Below are positions 44,888 through 56,143 of a DNA stretch of 64,000 nucleotides, piece by piece. The translations under genes were made by a program, and so were the position numbers. A model generated the notes under the pieces. The model was not told where the DNA came from, did not search any database, and was given only the letters and a program-made list of their open reading frames with translations. The DNA is from Aplectana chamaeleonis (Eukaryota; Nematoda; Chromadorea; Rhabditida; Cosmocercidae): positions 248,001 to 312,000 of the forward strand of contig JAPDOI010000375.1 of assembly GCA_029168955.1 (NCBI GenBank). Reading direction: 5' to 3'. Position 1 is the stretch's first letter. The number at the start of each line of letters is the position of its first letter.

Positions 44888-46436
44888 CAAGGGAAGTATA
44901 AGAAGCGTAGGTCTGAACGGTAGAAATCTCATGTCATGTGGGAATGTTCACGCATTACATGGTGAAATAGTGTTGGGTACCCGCCGCGAAATATAGATCT
45001 GAAGGAGTTATAAGCTCCGAAAGTTTGCCGACCATCGACCTCCTCGTAGTCTATAAATTGTTAAGCGGTCGAGTCAACAGCATCGACGGCGCAAAGGGAG
45101 GAAGGGGCAGTGGTGGGCATGTGACCAGGGTTCGAATTTTCCCAAGAGCTATTTTTTTGCAAATTCACGGAACTTCCATATTTTGATCAAAAATTATATC
45201 ACAAATGTGATCTTATCCCTTTGCTGCGCGATATAGCCATATCGACAGTGAAATAGACTCGGGTGCAAGGGATTCAAGGTTTTGTTTCCCATCAAAGCTT
45301 TCCCATTGTTTTGGGGAACTTATATGATTAGGAAATATTATCCCACATATTTTGAACAACTCAGAAAAATGGAGGTATGTTACTTGATGCTATCAAGTAA
45401 CATACCACTGGTGTTGGAATGAGTTGCAGGCATATTGATCTCCGAGTGTTATCATCGAACTCGATAGCAGTTGATAGCAAACGGCAATCAATATGCCTGC
45501 AACTCATTCCAACACCAGTGGTATGTTACTTGATAGCATCAAGTAACATACCTCCATTTTTCTGAGAAGTTACGAGAACAAATAAGTAACAGAAGACAGT
45601 GCACTTGGTGCAGTCGGCTTCTGCGACCACCGGTAGTCTGACCGTCATGCCCCTCATTTTCCCATCAGGCAAGGTCGGAGAAATGCTCTTTGTCCAATTA
45701 CCAGAGCCGGGTGGTCGCTTGCCATTGAAGGGTGTATTCAAGACAAAGAAACTTTACGTCGTCAGCGGAACATCCCATATCATGACGACGTTAACAACAC
45801 TTGCATTTTTCGAGATTGTTTTCATCCAGCAATGGCAGGAGAATTGTGTTCTCTTTCTCGACTCAAGGAGTGATTTTTCCAATCAAAGCGCGATAAAGCT
45901 CTTGTGCCGGCGGGGAAAAACTTGCAGATTTTGACGAAACCGCCTGGCGTAACAAGCTTGGTTCAGCTGGCAGACATAGGGTTTTTCAGCTATTCGAGAG
46001 CACAGCTCAAGCGATATCACTCTAATATTGCTCTTCAAAATTTTGAATTTTTAGCTCGTGTAAAATAATATACGGTTTCCATATGGCTATATCGCGCAGC
46101 AAAAGGATAAAATGACATTTGTGATATAATTTTTGATCAAAATATGAAAGTTGCGTGAATTTACAAAAAAAGCAGCTCTAGGGGAGATTCGAACCCTGGT
46201 CACATGCCCGCCACTGCCCCTTCCTCTCTTTGCGCCGTCGATGCTGTTGGCTTGACCGCTTAGCAATTAATAGACTAGAAGGACATCGATGGCTGGCAAT
46301 CTTTTGGAGCTTATAACTCCTTCAGATCTATCTTTCGCGGCGGGTACCCAACACTATTTCACCATGTAATGCGTGAACATTCCCTTATGACATTAGATTC
46401 CTACCGTTCAGACCTACGCTTCTTATACTTCCCTTG
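44888..46436. mobile_element. Element with about 350-bp inverted repeats containing tRNA-like boxes
   Basis: Ends CAAGGGAAGTATAAGAAGCG and CGCTTCTTATACTTCCCTTG, flanked by TCA (44885-44887 and 46437-46439). The long arms (44888 to about 45260, and about 46075-46436) are imperfectly complementary. Each arm carries a sequence like the A and B boxes of a tRNA gene (left arm 45058-45070 and 45129-45139, GGTTCGAATTT; right arm GGTTCGAATCT on the minus strand). The middle has a weak 111-codon frame at 45599-45934 with no domain match. It is inserted 4 bp into the end of the element at 44884-48279. Confidence 0.8.
45360..45566. mobile_element. 207-bp palindromic CTCAG element
   Basis: Nearly perfect palindrome with arms of about 87 bp, starting CTCAGAAAAATGGAGGTATG and ending CATACCTCCATTTTTCTGAG. 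It is flanked by AA on both sides (45358-45359 and 45567-45568). Each arm contains a smaller palindrome TTACTTGATGCTATCAAGTAA. It is nested in the element at 44888-46436. Confidence 0.9.
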
Positions 46437-47446
46437 TCAGACATTCGCTGTTATGAACTCGATACCAATAGCATATGTTCCGAGAACATATCCGTTTGGT
46501 TAGCGGAAGAAAAGAGTTTTAACCAGCTATCAGTTTCCCTTAGGTTTCCAAAACTGTTCTATACCACGAAAACGTGATTTTTCAACACCAAAATGTTGAA
46601 ACACTCATCTTTATAATTGTATCTTGCTTTGAAACGCTCATAAAATCTAATTTCACGAAATATTTATTGTTCGAATTCTACCTTCATACTATGCATGCTA
46701 CTCTTCTCGATAATTTATCAACTTCTACAGAAATACCTACAAAACAGTATGACATCTTTGGTTATAAAACGAAACAAATACTACGTATACTTTTCAAGAA
46801 TCGATACAACATAATATTCCGCAATCTATTCCCTACTTGAAGATCATTACAAATCCGTGAGTTTTTTCTAAAACAGTCCAAGAGCGCTGCGCTGTATTCG
46901 ACGCGAGTAATCATTGTCAATACCTAAACAGTTTCCGTGGATTACCGTGAATCCACAGTTGCGTCGTGATTTGATCTGTTTCACTACAAATTTGAAGAAG
47001 AGGAAACATTCATAAAAATGGTATGAATAGCAAATTAGATCACGAACGGGAGTTTCAACAGTGTATTCCTACCAGTCTACACCCCCATTCAGAATAGTTC
47101 TTCTGGTCTATCGGCAAAGCTCAAACACCACCCCTCCGCAGCTCAGACCCCCATGAGGAGCTCCACACTCCGCGCCCAACCCTGACGAGGGTTCAAGCAG
47201 CTGGGACAAGAGGATAAGGTGACAATGCGTGAAATCTATGACCTGTTATCCTACGATGCTTGAAATTTATGACCTCACGTCCTCGTACAGTCCACGGCAA
47301 TAAAAAAGTAGGTGGTGTGGTTGCTGTTTTTCTGCTTCTTATATTTTTTTCGTGTTATTCCTGCGTAGTATTTTTTGTTGGTCTGTTGCCTGCGGGCGCA
47401 GGCTGTCGTAATTAAACCCCTCACAAATGGTTTTCGTTTTCATTTA

Positions 47447-47561
47447 AGTCTGACGCATGGACCAGCCGGCTGGCCGTGCGGGGTTGGCGGCCTCACTGGA
47501 GAATGCGGTTTCGATTTGCGCGGGGTGATCTACCGTCTCAGCCCCGTCCATTCATCAGACT
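47447..47561 (+). repeat. 115-bp tRNA-like module, copy 1
   Basis: Begins AGTCTGACGCATGGACCAGC and ends TCAGACT, giving 7-bp complementary ends. It contains a near A-box (TGGACCAGCCGG) and a B-box-like GGTTTCGATTTGC. It is preceded by AATGGTTTTCGTTTTCATTT, also conserved at 54996 and 60120. Confidence 0.75.
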
Positions 47562-48673
47562 AAAATGATTGCGCGAACTCTACATACCACATTCCGTCCG
47601 TTTCTTTATTGAGAAATGAAGTTATCAAACTAAATCTACGTGAGACTTTGGGTGTGTTTTTGTTGTACGAGAAAAGGACCGTTTTGCAGTTTCCTCGGTG
47701 CTTCTCTCTCCAATACGGAGCAGAAAATTAAAAATTAGCCGTGGATTATGGCAGTGCCTCCGCATTGGCGCACACAAGCACCCTATTCAACGGATAATTT
47801 TTGATATTCTCCCCAATTTTGAGAAGAAGAACACTGGTTGAAAAAGTTAACTTTAAGAATAACCCACTTTGAGTACCTGTAGAAGAAAATGTTAGACGAA
47901 ATCAATCAATAATCACAGCAAAGTGAGAAAATTGAAAAAGTAGTCTTGAAAACATAGAAACAAGGCATGAATAATAGAACGAAACAGAAATCAATAAAAA
48001 AAATTATCTACGACGCTAGACGCTTACAGCCTAAAAAGCGAGCGGACCAATCGTCAACTCGGAAAGACGTTTTTGGTTGGCGGATCATAACAGACAATCG
48101 TATCCGTTGGCGGTTCATACCAGCCTACTGTTTTCACCAATACCAAACCTATAGCAAACCAATACAATGCGAACGTGGCCGCGCTTTGGTTCGCAGTAAT
48201 CGATTTCGGTATCCTTTTGGTTGGCGGTTGATAACTACCCTGCTTTTTGGTATCGAGTTCATAACAGCGAATGTCTGAAAAGGGAAGACGAGCTAAGGTG
48301 ATGTTCCAGAATCACGTCTCAAACAGCATCCCGATTGCAGCTGGCGTCCCACTAGGCGGCGTATTGTCGCCTGCCCTCTTCAGTCTGTACCTCGAAGATA
48401 TGCCCTCCCCTCCCCAAGATATCAAGGTGGTAGCTTACTCAGACTCTGCGGGAGGCAAGCGCCGGACAATAGAGCCCGTTTTCGACTTGGGGGAGCGACA
48501 GCGCAGGCCTCCCCCCGAAGGGGGCTTCAGGGGAGGCCCCTGCTCTCCTCCGGCGCTTGCCCCCCCCGAGAGGAAGAGAGGGAAAAGATGGGAAGAAGTC
48601 GTAGAAGGTAGTTTACGACAATAGAGGCCAGAGAAGGCATAGTAGGCCAAACTCACGCATAGTCATTCACGTC

Positions 48674-49898
48674 AATAAGTAAATTAAAAAATTTTCAAAA
48701 ACTAGTAAGTCGATTTTGTTATAAAATCAATCAGGGTATCTATAAGTTGAGAGCAACGAGTTTACATTGGTTTCGTTCCTACCCTTACAAGGGAACCACA
48801 ATAAGTCATAGTGACCATTCCAAATGAAATGTACTTTTCTAGAATCATTTTCGGACGAAAAGTCCGAATATGCCCATCGCAGCTGCCTAGACCCACTCTG
48901 AAAAAAGTTATAGGCATTTTTTCTCTGATTTTCGTACTTATTGTACCCTCCAAAAAGCGCATTATTTTTACGAAAATCCGTAAACGGACCTCATATTCGT
49001 GTTCAGCGCCCAAAACTACCCCACTAGGCAAAGTTAGGTTGAAGGAACATTTTCCAAACTTTGCGCAGACTAACAGCGTTTTGGACTTGTACGGATTTTC
49101 GGTTGGGCGTTTATTTATACCAATCAGAGGGCTCTCGAAGCGTTTCAGAAAAATATTCCAGGTTTGACTAAAAGTTCGCTCTGGGAGGTTATTTGGGGCG
49201 CTGATCACGAATCTGAGTTTCATTTATCGATTTTCTGAAGTTTTCGACTGTATTCGTTCACAGATTCCCATCGTGGGAGAATTTGATGGCAAATCGCGAC
49301 TTTGGACGATTTCCGGAGTGCTTCTATAGAATATGCTCAAGTTATTTCTCTGGGGGTTATTTGGAGTGCTGAACACGAATCTAATGTCGGTTTATCGATT
49401 TCGGGCAGCTTACGGTAGATTACTGTGGTTATACGGTAGTTTGGTCAAAGTCTCAGATTTGTCTCAAAGTTTCTATGTGGGGGTTATTTGGGGTGCTGAA
49501 TACGAATTTGATGTCCATTTGTCGATTATGGGAATATTGCGGTGGGTTTTGCCTCCTGAATGGCATGTTACCTACCGTAACCTACAGTAAAGCTTAAAAT
49601 TTGGGCAAGCAAACCCCAGATTCGTGTTCAGCACCCCAGATTACCCATACATACATGTTTTAAGCAAAATCAGGAGAAAATTTATAAACACCCTAAAAAT
49701 TCCACGGGGGGGTAGTACCCTTACCTTGCCGCGAAGCTTTAAAAACGCTCATAACTTTTTTCAGAGTGGGTCTAGGCAGCTGCGATGGGCTTATTCGAAC
49801 TTTTCGTTCAAAAACGGTTCTAGAAAAGTACATTTCATTTGGAATGGTCACTATGACTTATTGTGGTTCTCTTGTTAGACCAGTGTAAACGACCTACA
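48674..49898. mobile_element. Inverted-repeat insert within module 1
   Basis: Absent from module 2 at the same point (after ATTCACGTC). The arms at about 48740-48915 and 49740-49890 are complementary (GGGAACCACAATAAGTCATA / TATGACTTATTGTGGTTCTC; AGCTGCCTAGACCCACTCTG / its complement). The interior repeats TTATTTGGGG(T/C)GCTGAACACGAAT several times (about 49010, 49190, 49360, 49490). It has no clean target duplication and is non-coding. Confidence 0.7.
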
Positions 49899-50128
49899 AG
49901 TTTTGTCCCGATTTGACGTGATTTCTCCTGTGATCTATCACGTGCTCAACCGGTATAAAAGGCGCTTCACCTCATAGAGAGCCGCATTCGGCCCAACAGG
50001 GCCGACCCTGGACGGGGACTTCAAGTCCATGTCGCGAAGGGATATTTTTGGAGGAGAGCGGCGACGCTTTCCGGGGGGGTGACGTCACCGCTCCGGGGGC
50101 GTGACGGGGGGGGGCTTTAGGGCAGGGA

Positions 50129-51044
50129 CTCAGAGAGTCGGGGGGTCCTATTCGGCCACGATAGGCTTTCTATTCGGGTACCTAGTCGAGTTGAAAGGAA
50201 ATTTTGCAGCAGCACGTGCTGCTCCGAGGAGCACGTGGCCTGTTCGATAGGACTACGTGGCGCAGAGAGACAAAGCCCTTGCTGCACCTTATTTCCCACG
50301 CGGCAGCACGTGGCCTGTTCGATAGCACTACGTGGCGCAGCGAGGCAAAACTTTTGCCGCACCCTATTTCCCACGCTAAAGCACGTGGCCTGTTCAATAG
50401 GAGGACGTGGCCCAGACATGCAGAACCTTCTCCGAACCACCGTTTCCCACGCAGCAGCACGTGGCCTGTTCGATATGAGCACGTGGCGCTGGGGGCGGGC
50501 TCCCACACCTTCGATGGGAGCGGGTCTCACCCAACAAGGATACGGTCCAAGTCACGGACCGCAGTAAGGGATCACCCCCACAGCAGTCCGCGGCAGGGAC
50601 ATCACCTTCGCCACGGTCAACAGCAAGGGAGCTCCTTTCGCTGAGGACCGTGGGGGAGACCCCTTAGCGGTTCAAAAATCGTCCAGAAAGTGACTCGTAG
50701 TCACCTTCCAGGAGCGGCCCGTAAGGCGCACTGCGCTCTCTTGGGGATTGAGCCCCTTATATACGTGCTGTGCGGCTGACATGCGCCGGGTCAGTTCTGA
50801 AGCGATCGATCAACGTGTTCAATAATGGGCATTGTGGCTCGTTCGTCGTCCAAGCTCATCGTAGTCGAATCGAAAGCGTATCGTAGCCGAATGGAACGGC
50901 TATGATTGGCGCCACGTGCTTCTCACTTGGACGACGATTAGGCCACGTGGCGCAAGGAGATTACGTGGCCATATCGTCGTCCAACCGCTCTGTAGTCGAG
51001 TCGAAAGCCAAACGTGGCCGAATAGAACCCCCCGACTCCCTGAG
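50129..51044. mobile_element. CTCAG-type element (916 bp) within module 1
   Basis: Ends CTCAGAGAGTCGGGGGGTCC and ...CCCCCGACTCCCTGAG form inverted repeats of about 45 bp. It is flanked by GA (50127-50128 and 51045-51046), and module sequence GGCAGGGACAGGGGG is restored on removal. The left part has four spaced units of the type CACGTGGCCTGTTCGATAGG + ACTACGTGGCG. The middle has a hairpin GTGACTCGTAGTCAC at about 50690 and a TATA-type block CCCTTATATACGTGC at about 50755. It is non-coding. Confidence 0.88.
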
Positions 51045-51330
51045 GACAGGGGGGGGGGTTTCAAGGCAGTGACAGGGGGCTTCAAGGCAGCCACAGGGGA
51101 GCTTCAAGGCAGTCACAGGGGGGCTTTATGGCAGTCACAGGGGGCTTCAAGGCAGTCACAGGGGGTTTCAGGGCAGTGACAGGGGCTTTAGGGCAGTGAC
51201 GGGGGCTCCAATCTAGCCAAATTGTCACTCCGGCGGTAGCCCCCGATTGGGGGCAAGCTCCGGTGCCCGGAGGGTTTCCTCCCCTTGAGGAGCTGCGCTA
51301 GCCCCCTCTAGTGTATGAGTACGCCGATGA

Positions 51331-52061
51331 CTCAGACTCTGCGGGGGGCGGCAAGCGCCGGACAACAGAGCCCGTAGTTGACTTGGGGAGCGACAGCAGA
51401 GGCCTCCACCGAGGGGTTTCAGGAGGCCCCTGCTCTCCTCCGGCGCTTGCCCCCTCGATAGGAAGAGAGGGAAAAAATGGGAAGAAGTCGTAGAAGGTAG
51501 TTTACGACAATAGAGGCCAGAGAAGGCATAGTAGGCCAAACGCACGCATAGTCATTCACGTCGAGTTTTGTCCCGATTTGACGTGATTTCTCCTGTGATC
51601 TATCACGTGCTCGACCGGTATAAAAGGCGCCTCACCTCATGGAGAGCCGCATTCGGCCCAACAGGGCCGGCCCTGGACGACGACTTCGAGTCACTGTCAG
51701 AAAGGGATATTTTTGGAGGAAAGCGGAGACGCTTTCCGGGGGGGAGGGTGACGTCACTGCTCCGGTGTCGTGACGTCACTGCTCCGGAGCCGTGACGTCA
51801 TGGCCCCGGGGCAGTGACGGGGGGGAGGCTTCAAGGCAGTGACAGGGGGGCTTCAGGGCAGTGACATGGGGGCTCCAAGGCAGTCACAGGGGGCTTCAGG
51901 GCAGTGACAGGGGGGGCTTCAGGGCAGGGACGGGGGGGCTCCGATCAAGCAAAATTGTCACTCCGGCGGTAGCCCCCCCCCCGATTGGGAGGGGGGGCAA
52001 GCGCTGGTGCCCGGAGGGTTGCCCCCCTGAAGAGCTGCGCTAGCCCTCTCCAGTGTATGAG
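51331..52061. mobile_element. CTCAG-type module 2 (731 bp), 11 bp from module 1
   Basis: Same ends as module 1 (CTCAGACTCTGCGGGG ... CAGTGTATGAG), flanked by GA (51329-51330 and 52062-52063). It is uninterrupted, so it serves as reference for module 1. It contains GGTATAAAAGGCGCCTCACC near 51616, TGACGTCAC motifs and GGCAGTGACAGGGGG repeats. Only TACGCCGATGA of the LINE lies between the two modules. Confidence 0.9.
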
Positions 52062-52063
52062 GA

Positions 52064-53137
52064 CATGACCGTCTTGTGTCGTGATCGGGACATAAGTGTG
52101 GCCGCCACTAAGGTCAACGAGTACATGATCAAGCTGAAAAGTTTCTTCGACCGCAAAATGCTGAAAGTTTCTGTGTCAATGTCATCGGTATCCGTACTTA
52201 CAATGGACCCATCTGAACACAGCGCACATCCTTATGTCGTATGGAATGGAGATCGTTTGCCCGCGGCCCTCTTCCCAAAACTTCTCGGACTCAGGCTCGA
52301 CCCATCGCTGAAGTTCCATAAGAACACGGAACAGAAGCAGGCTATCGTCAAAGCGAAGCTTAATGTGCTTAGAGCCCTGGGCGGTACATCATGGGGCAGC
52401 AGCAAGGAAACCATTATCACAACGCATAAGGCGATTCTGCAGCCTGCAGTAGAATACGCCTCACCAGTTTGGCAGCATCTAGTCTCAGAATCCTCTTGGA
52501 CCAAGATGTAACGCGTACAGAATGCAGCTCTCCGTATCGCCACAGGATGTGCAAGATGTTCTCCAGTCAATCACTTGCATGCCGAGACCCGCTTATTACC
52601 AGTAAGGGAGCACTGCCAGCTCCAGGCGCAACAAATTTGCATCAACATTGTGAAGCTCTTGGAGAGTGCTAAACCACGTCAGAGAGAGAGAGAGAGAGAC
52701 ATCAGAGAGCCCTTCGCCGATGCTCCCAGTAAAGTCAATCTGCAAAGATGGCATGACTCACAACAAGAACGACTCCGTCTATTGCGCGAGGAGCATACCC
52801 AGTTTGTACAGTGTCATCTGGAAAAGGCGGCCATTAATCCCATACTGGGAGTAGTGCCGCCCCGATTCTGCACATCCGAGGCTCAACAAAGGAAGAAGGG
52901 CCAGTTGCACCCTCGCATGGTCACTCTACTATGCTTATGTCCTACGTCAGCAAGATAGACAGCAGCAAATCAGATGTTTGCCCGGACTGCGACTGCCTCG
53001 GTCATGATACCGCACACCTGTTCTACTGTCCGGAGAGACCCACCACGCTGACCGTAATGGACTTATGGACGAATCCATTACTGGTCGCCCAGTTTCTCAA
53101 CCTATGACAAAACCCTCAATGTGGCTGCAAAGAAGAG
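52064..53137 (+). pseudogene. Reverse transcriptase thumb and C-terminal finger, LINE copy 8
   Basis: Continues straight after the YADD position with MTVLCRDRDISVAATKVNEY, LLGLRLDPSLKFHKN and ILQPAVEYASPVWQ. A stop lies at 52509. Further frames (52575-52958, then about 52930-53107) code the remainder with CPDCDCLGHDTAHLFYCP and LWTNPLLVAQFLNL. Indels include a short GAGAGAGA expansion near 52682. Confidence 0.85.
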
Positions 53138-53549
53138 GCAGGGTCATCCCCACAGCAGTCCGCGACGAGGACATCACCCTCGCCACGGTCGACAGTGAGG
53201 GAACGTCCTTCGCCGAGGACCGTGGTGGAGATCTCAGCGGTCAAAAACCGTCCAGAAAGTGACCCGTAGTCACCTTCCAGGAGCGGCCCGAAATGCCGAC
53301 TGCGCTCTCTGTAGAATCAGGCGCTTTTCATGTGCGGCTGATAGGCGCCTGATCAATTGTGGAGCGATCGATCAACTTGTTCAATCAGGGGCATCGTGGC
53401 TCGTTCGTCGTCCAAACTGCATCGTAGTCGGATCGAAAGCGTATCGTGCTCGAGTTCAAAGGCTATGTGTTGCGGCACGTGCTTCTCAATTCGACGACGA
53501 TTAGGCCATGTGGCGCACCAAAAGTAAGCGGCCGTATCGTCGTCCACAC

Positions 53550-54390
53550 TCAGAGAGTCGGGGGTCCTATTCGGCCACGATAGGCTTTCTATTCGGGTAC
53601 CTAGTCGAGTTGAAAGGAAATTTTGCAGCAGCACGTGCTGCTCCGAGGAGCACGTGGCCTGTTCGATAGGACTACGTGGAGTAGAGAGACAAAACCCTTG
53701 CTGCACCCCCCATTTCCCAAGCGGCAGCACGTGGCCTGTTCGATAGCACTACGTGGCGCAGCGAGGCAAAACTTCTGCCGCACCCTATTTCCCACGCTAA
53801 AGCACGTGGTCTTTTCGATATGAGCACGTGGCGCTGGGGGCGGGCTCCCACACCTTCGATGGGAGCGGGTCTCTCCCCAACAAGGATACGGTCCAAGTCA
53901 CGGACCGCAGTAGGGGATCACCCCCACAGCAGTCCGCGACAGGGGCATCACCCTCGCCACGGTCGACAGCGAGGGAGCTCCCCTCGCTGAGGACCGTGGG
54001 GGAGACCCCTTAGCGGTTCAAAACTCGTCCAGAAAGTGACTCGTAGTCACCTTCCAGGAGCGGCCCGAAAGGCGCACTGCGCTCTCTTTGGGATCGATCC
54101 CCTTATATACGTGCTGTGCGTCTGATATGCGCCGAGTCAGTTCTGAAGCGATCGATCAACGCGTTCAATCAAGGGCATTGTGCCTCGTTCGTCGTCCAAA
54201 CTCATCGTAGTCGAATCGAAAGCGTATCGTGGCCGAGTGGAACGGCTATGATTGGCGCCACGTGCTTCTCACTTGGACGACGATTAGGCCACGTGGCGCA
54301 AGGAAATTACGTGGCCATATCGTCGTCCAACTGCTTTGTAGTCGAGTCGAAAGCCAGTCGTGGCCGAATAAAACCCCCAGACTCCCTGAG
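53550..54390. mobile_element. CTCAG-type element (841 bp) inserted in the outer CTCAG element
   Basis: Close relative of 50129-51044 along its whole length (CACGTGG units, GTGACTCGTAGTCAC hairpin, CCCTTATATACGTGC block). Ends CTCAGAGAGTCGGGGGTCC and CCCCCAGACTCCCTGAG, flanked by CA (53548-53549 and 54391-54392). Removing it restores the outer element's TCGTCCACACCGCTTCGTAG. Confidence 0.88.
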
Positions 54391-54451
54391 CACCGCTTCG
54401 TAGTCGAATCAAAAGTCTGTCGTGGCCGAATTGGACCCCCGGCTGTCTGAG

Positions 54452-55430
54452 TCATTCGAAAATTCGATTAATCGAAAATTTGAGAAACCGAGTTACTGGA
54501 AAACTCGATTGTTGGCAAACTTCGAATTTCGAGCTAGTCGAAGGCTCGATTAGTCGATAGACCCTAATAGTCGAATGAACTCGATAGCCGACTGATTCAA
54601 GTCAAGGAAATTAACTGTCGGTTGCGTTACTTCATACAGTGCACCGAATCTGAGCCACCAATTCTCAAAGACGTAATTGCGGAGCATTATGGCGGAAACT
54701 CCACCATAAGTTCCAAAGATTTTGAAATAGACGACGATTTGCCGTGAATTATTAAACCAATAATAGACCCGATTATTTCTACGGTTCTTGTCTCCACAGA
54801 AGGATTTCGATATTATTCTATGAATCTTGTTGAGTTTTATTTCTCTCCTACAATTTTCTTAGTTTTGATTTTGTAAGGTTTTTGGAATTTGGTCGATGGA
54901 ATTTACTGATTGGCATAAAAATGTTGGTTCCAGCCGTCCGACTATTTTGAGATTTCGTTTTTCTTTGTCCGATATATGGTTTCCGTATTCGATTTAGTCC
55001 GACGCATGGATCAGGCGTCAGGCCGCGCGCTGTTGGCGGCATTACTGGCCAACGGGGTTTCGATTCGCGTGCGGCGATCTGCCGTCACACTCCCGTCTAC
55101 TCATGAGACTAAATTTATCAGGTTAACCCTACTTTCAATCAAAGACGAAGCAGTAAAAAGTGGTTCGGTTAAAATAGCCGAGGTTGGGTGTTTGAGAAAC
55201 CATTGTTGAAAAAAAAATGAGTTCGCCGGAAACTTGATCATTCGATTATTCAAAAAAAAATCGAGTCAATTCGACTACTCGATTATTCGAAATTTTGAAA
55301 AATCGAGTAAGCCGAAAACTCGATTATTCGAAATTTTGAAAATTCGTGTTAGTCGAAAGCTCGATTATTCGAATTTTTGGAAAATCGAGTTAGTCGAAAA
55401 CTCGATTATTTGAAAAAAATTCGAGTCACC
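54452..55430. repeat. TTCG-rich fold-back region around a tRNA-like module
   Basis: The left arm (about 54455-54575) has TCGATTAATCGAAAATTTGA-type repeats. The right arm (about 55225-55425) has about five units of 42-45 bp of the type CTCGATTATTCGAAATTTTG + AAAAATCGAGT, complementary in character. The middle carries the 115-bp module at 54996-55110. Confidence 0.6.
54996..55110 (+). repeat. 115-bp tRNA-like module, copy 2 (diverged)
   Basis: Same length as the copies at 47447 and 60120. Begins AGTCCGACGCATGGATCAGG and ends GAGACT. It retains GGGGTTTCGATTCGCG and the preceding TATGGTTTCCGTATTCG. Confidence 0.65.
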
Positions 55431-56143
55431 GAAGTATAGCAACGCCTGTACTATGTGAGAGGCTCAGCCAACCGAATGTTATTAGATTGCGAACTTTGCT
55501 TTTCTTATGAAGTGTGACCCCAGCTTTGACGATCACTGCGTTCAGATGACTACGAAACCGAATAAAATGGTGTACAATGTGTCCAGGGCACTTTCGACCA
55601 CTGACTATCACGTTCTTGTCGCGGTTTTCAAGACGGACATTAGAGGCAGCAGGCACGCTCAGAAATCGTATCGATTTTATGACATGAATCAAAGGTTTGG
55701 AGCTGGTTGTATTGGGAACTGACGAAAAAACGAACGAAAACTGTGCGCAAATAGAGGAATAACGGTTATTTTGACATCGGGTGAAAGTGGACGAGTTTAA
55801 CCGCGCGCTGTTGAAACACCGAATATTAGCAGCAAAATGGTTTAGATGGAGAAGCCGATATACTCCTACAGCGTGTATTGGAACGTTCACCTCGTTGAAA
55901 GCATCAAAAACTAGTCAAAGGGACCGTATTAGTACTATCAATCTGGACGAGTTTGTATTTTGGGGCGGGGTTGCAGAAGTTCAGGGGCGGGGTCGCAGAA
56001 ATTTTTCGATTTGTATTGCTGAAATTTAGTTGGTTTGATTCACTTTTGACGCTTCCAACGGCGTGAGCAGTCTACTAGGAGCCATGCGACGTCAGAAACG
56101 TAGTTATCTCAACAACTTTTTCGAGCGTGTCTGCTGCCTTTAA
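55431..56143. other. No gene recognised
   Basis: A 154-codon minus-strand frame (55890-55426) and a 71-codon plus-strand frame (55507-55722) overlap. Neither shows a confident domain. Confidence 0.3.

Larger units (their letters stand above)
44884..48279. mobile_element. CTCAG-type element with 31-bp inverted repeats, split by another element
   Basis: The left end CTCA|GACATTCGCTGTTATGAAC resumes at 46440 after the nested element. The right end is GTTCATAACAGCGAATGTCTGAA, with the last G apparently mutated to A. It is flanked by AA (44882-44883 and 48280-48281), and LINE copy 8 reads continuously (ACTAAGGGAAGACG) across the insertion. The interior (46470-48250) holds a 115-bp tRNA-like module at 47447-47561 and no recognised protein. 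Confidence 0.85.
48438..51319. mobile_element. CTCAG-type module 1 in the YADD codons of LINE copy 8
   Basis: Begins CTCAGACTCTGCGGGAGG and ends CCCCCTCTAGTGTATGAG, with short inverted ends. It is flanked by TA (48436-48437 and 51320-51321). It shares its sequence with module 2 (51331-52061) but is enlarged by insertions at 48674-49898 and 50129-51044. It includes a TATA-type block GGTATAAAAGGCGC near 49950 and a tandem array of about 22 bp (GGCTTCAAGGCAGTCACAGG) at 51055-51205. No protein is recognised. Confidence 0.85.
42946..53137 (+). mobile_element. Family-B LINE copy 8, 5'-truncated and split by later DNA elements
   Basis: LINE segments lie at about 42946-44881, 48282-48435, 51322-51328 and 52064-53137, all plus strand and collinear with copies 2 and 3. 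Insertions are at 44884-48279, 48438-51319 and 51331-52061. It starts in the PHD region and ends after FLNL-stop with ATGTGGCTGCAAAGAAG. The tail abuts the interior of the outer CTCAG element. The 5' junction lacks a clear duplication. Confidence 0.9.
42612..54451. mobile_element. Outer CTCAG-type DNA element of a deep transposon nest
   Basis: Left end CTCAGATACTGCGGGTCC, then TTCGGCCACGATAGGC. Right end GGCCGAATTGGACCCCCGGC + TGTCTGAG. These are inverted repeats matching those of the elements at 50129 and 53550. The own sequence is 42612 to about 42945, about 53138-53549 and 54393-54451. The left part has the repeated CACGTGGCCTGTTCGATA blocks. LINE copy 8 splits it, and a related element (53550-54390) is inserted in its right half. 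No matching target duplication: CA on the left, TC(A) on the right. Confidence 0.7.

Noticed and set aside
45599..45934. 111-codon frame in the element at 44888-46436
   Set aside because: No recognisable domain or catalytic motif, and it overlaps the edge of the palindromic insertion, so it is not called as a gene.
48438..52061. The two direct module copies read as LTRs of a retrotransposon
   Set aside because: Each has its own inverted ends and its own 2-bp duplication, and only 11 bp of LINE sequence lies between them; there is no internal gag-pol.
42610..54453. 2-bp target duplication for the outer CTCAG element
   Set aside because: The flanks are CA and TC; no exact match, so no duplication is claimed for this copy.
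55426..55890. 154-codon minus-strand frame
   Set aside because: No domain, and it overlaps a plus-strand frame of similar weak quality; likely chance.
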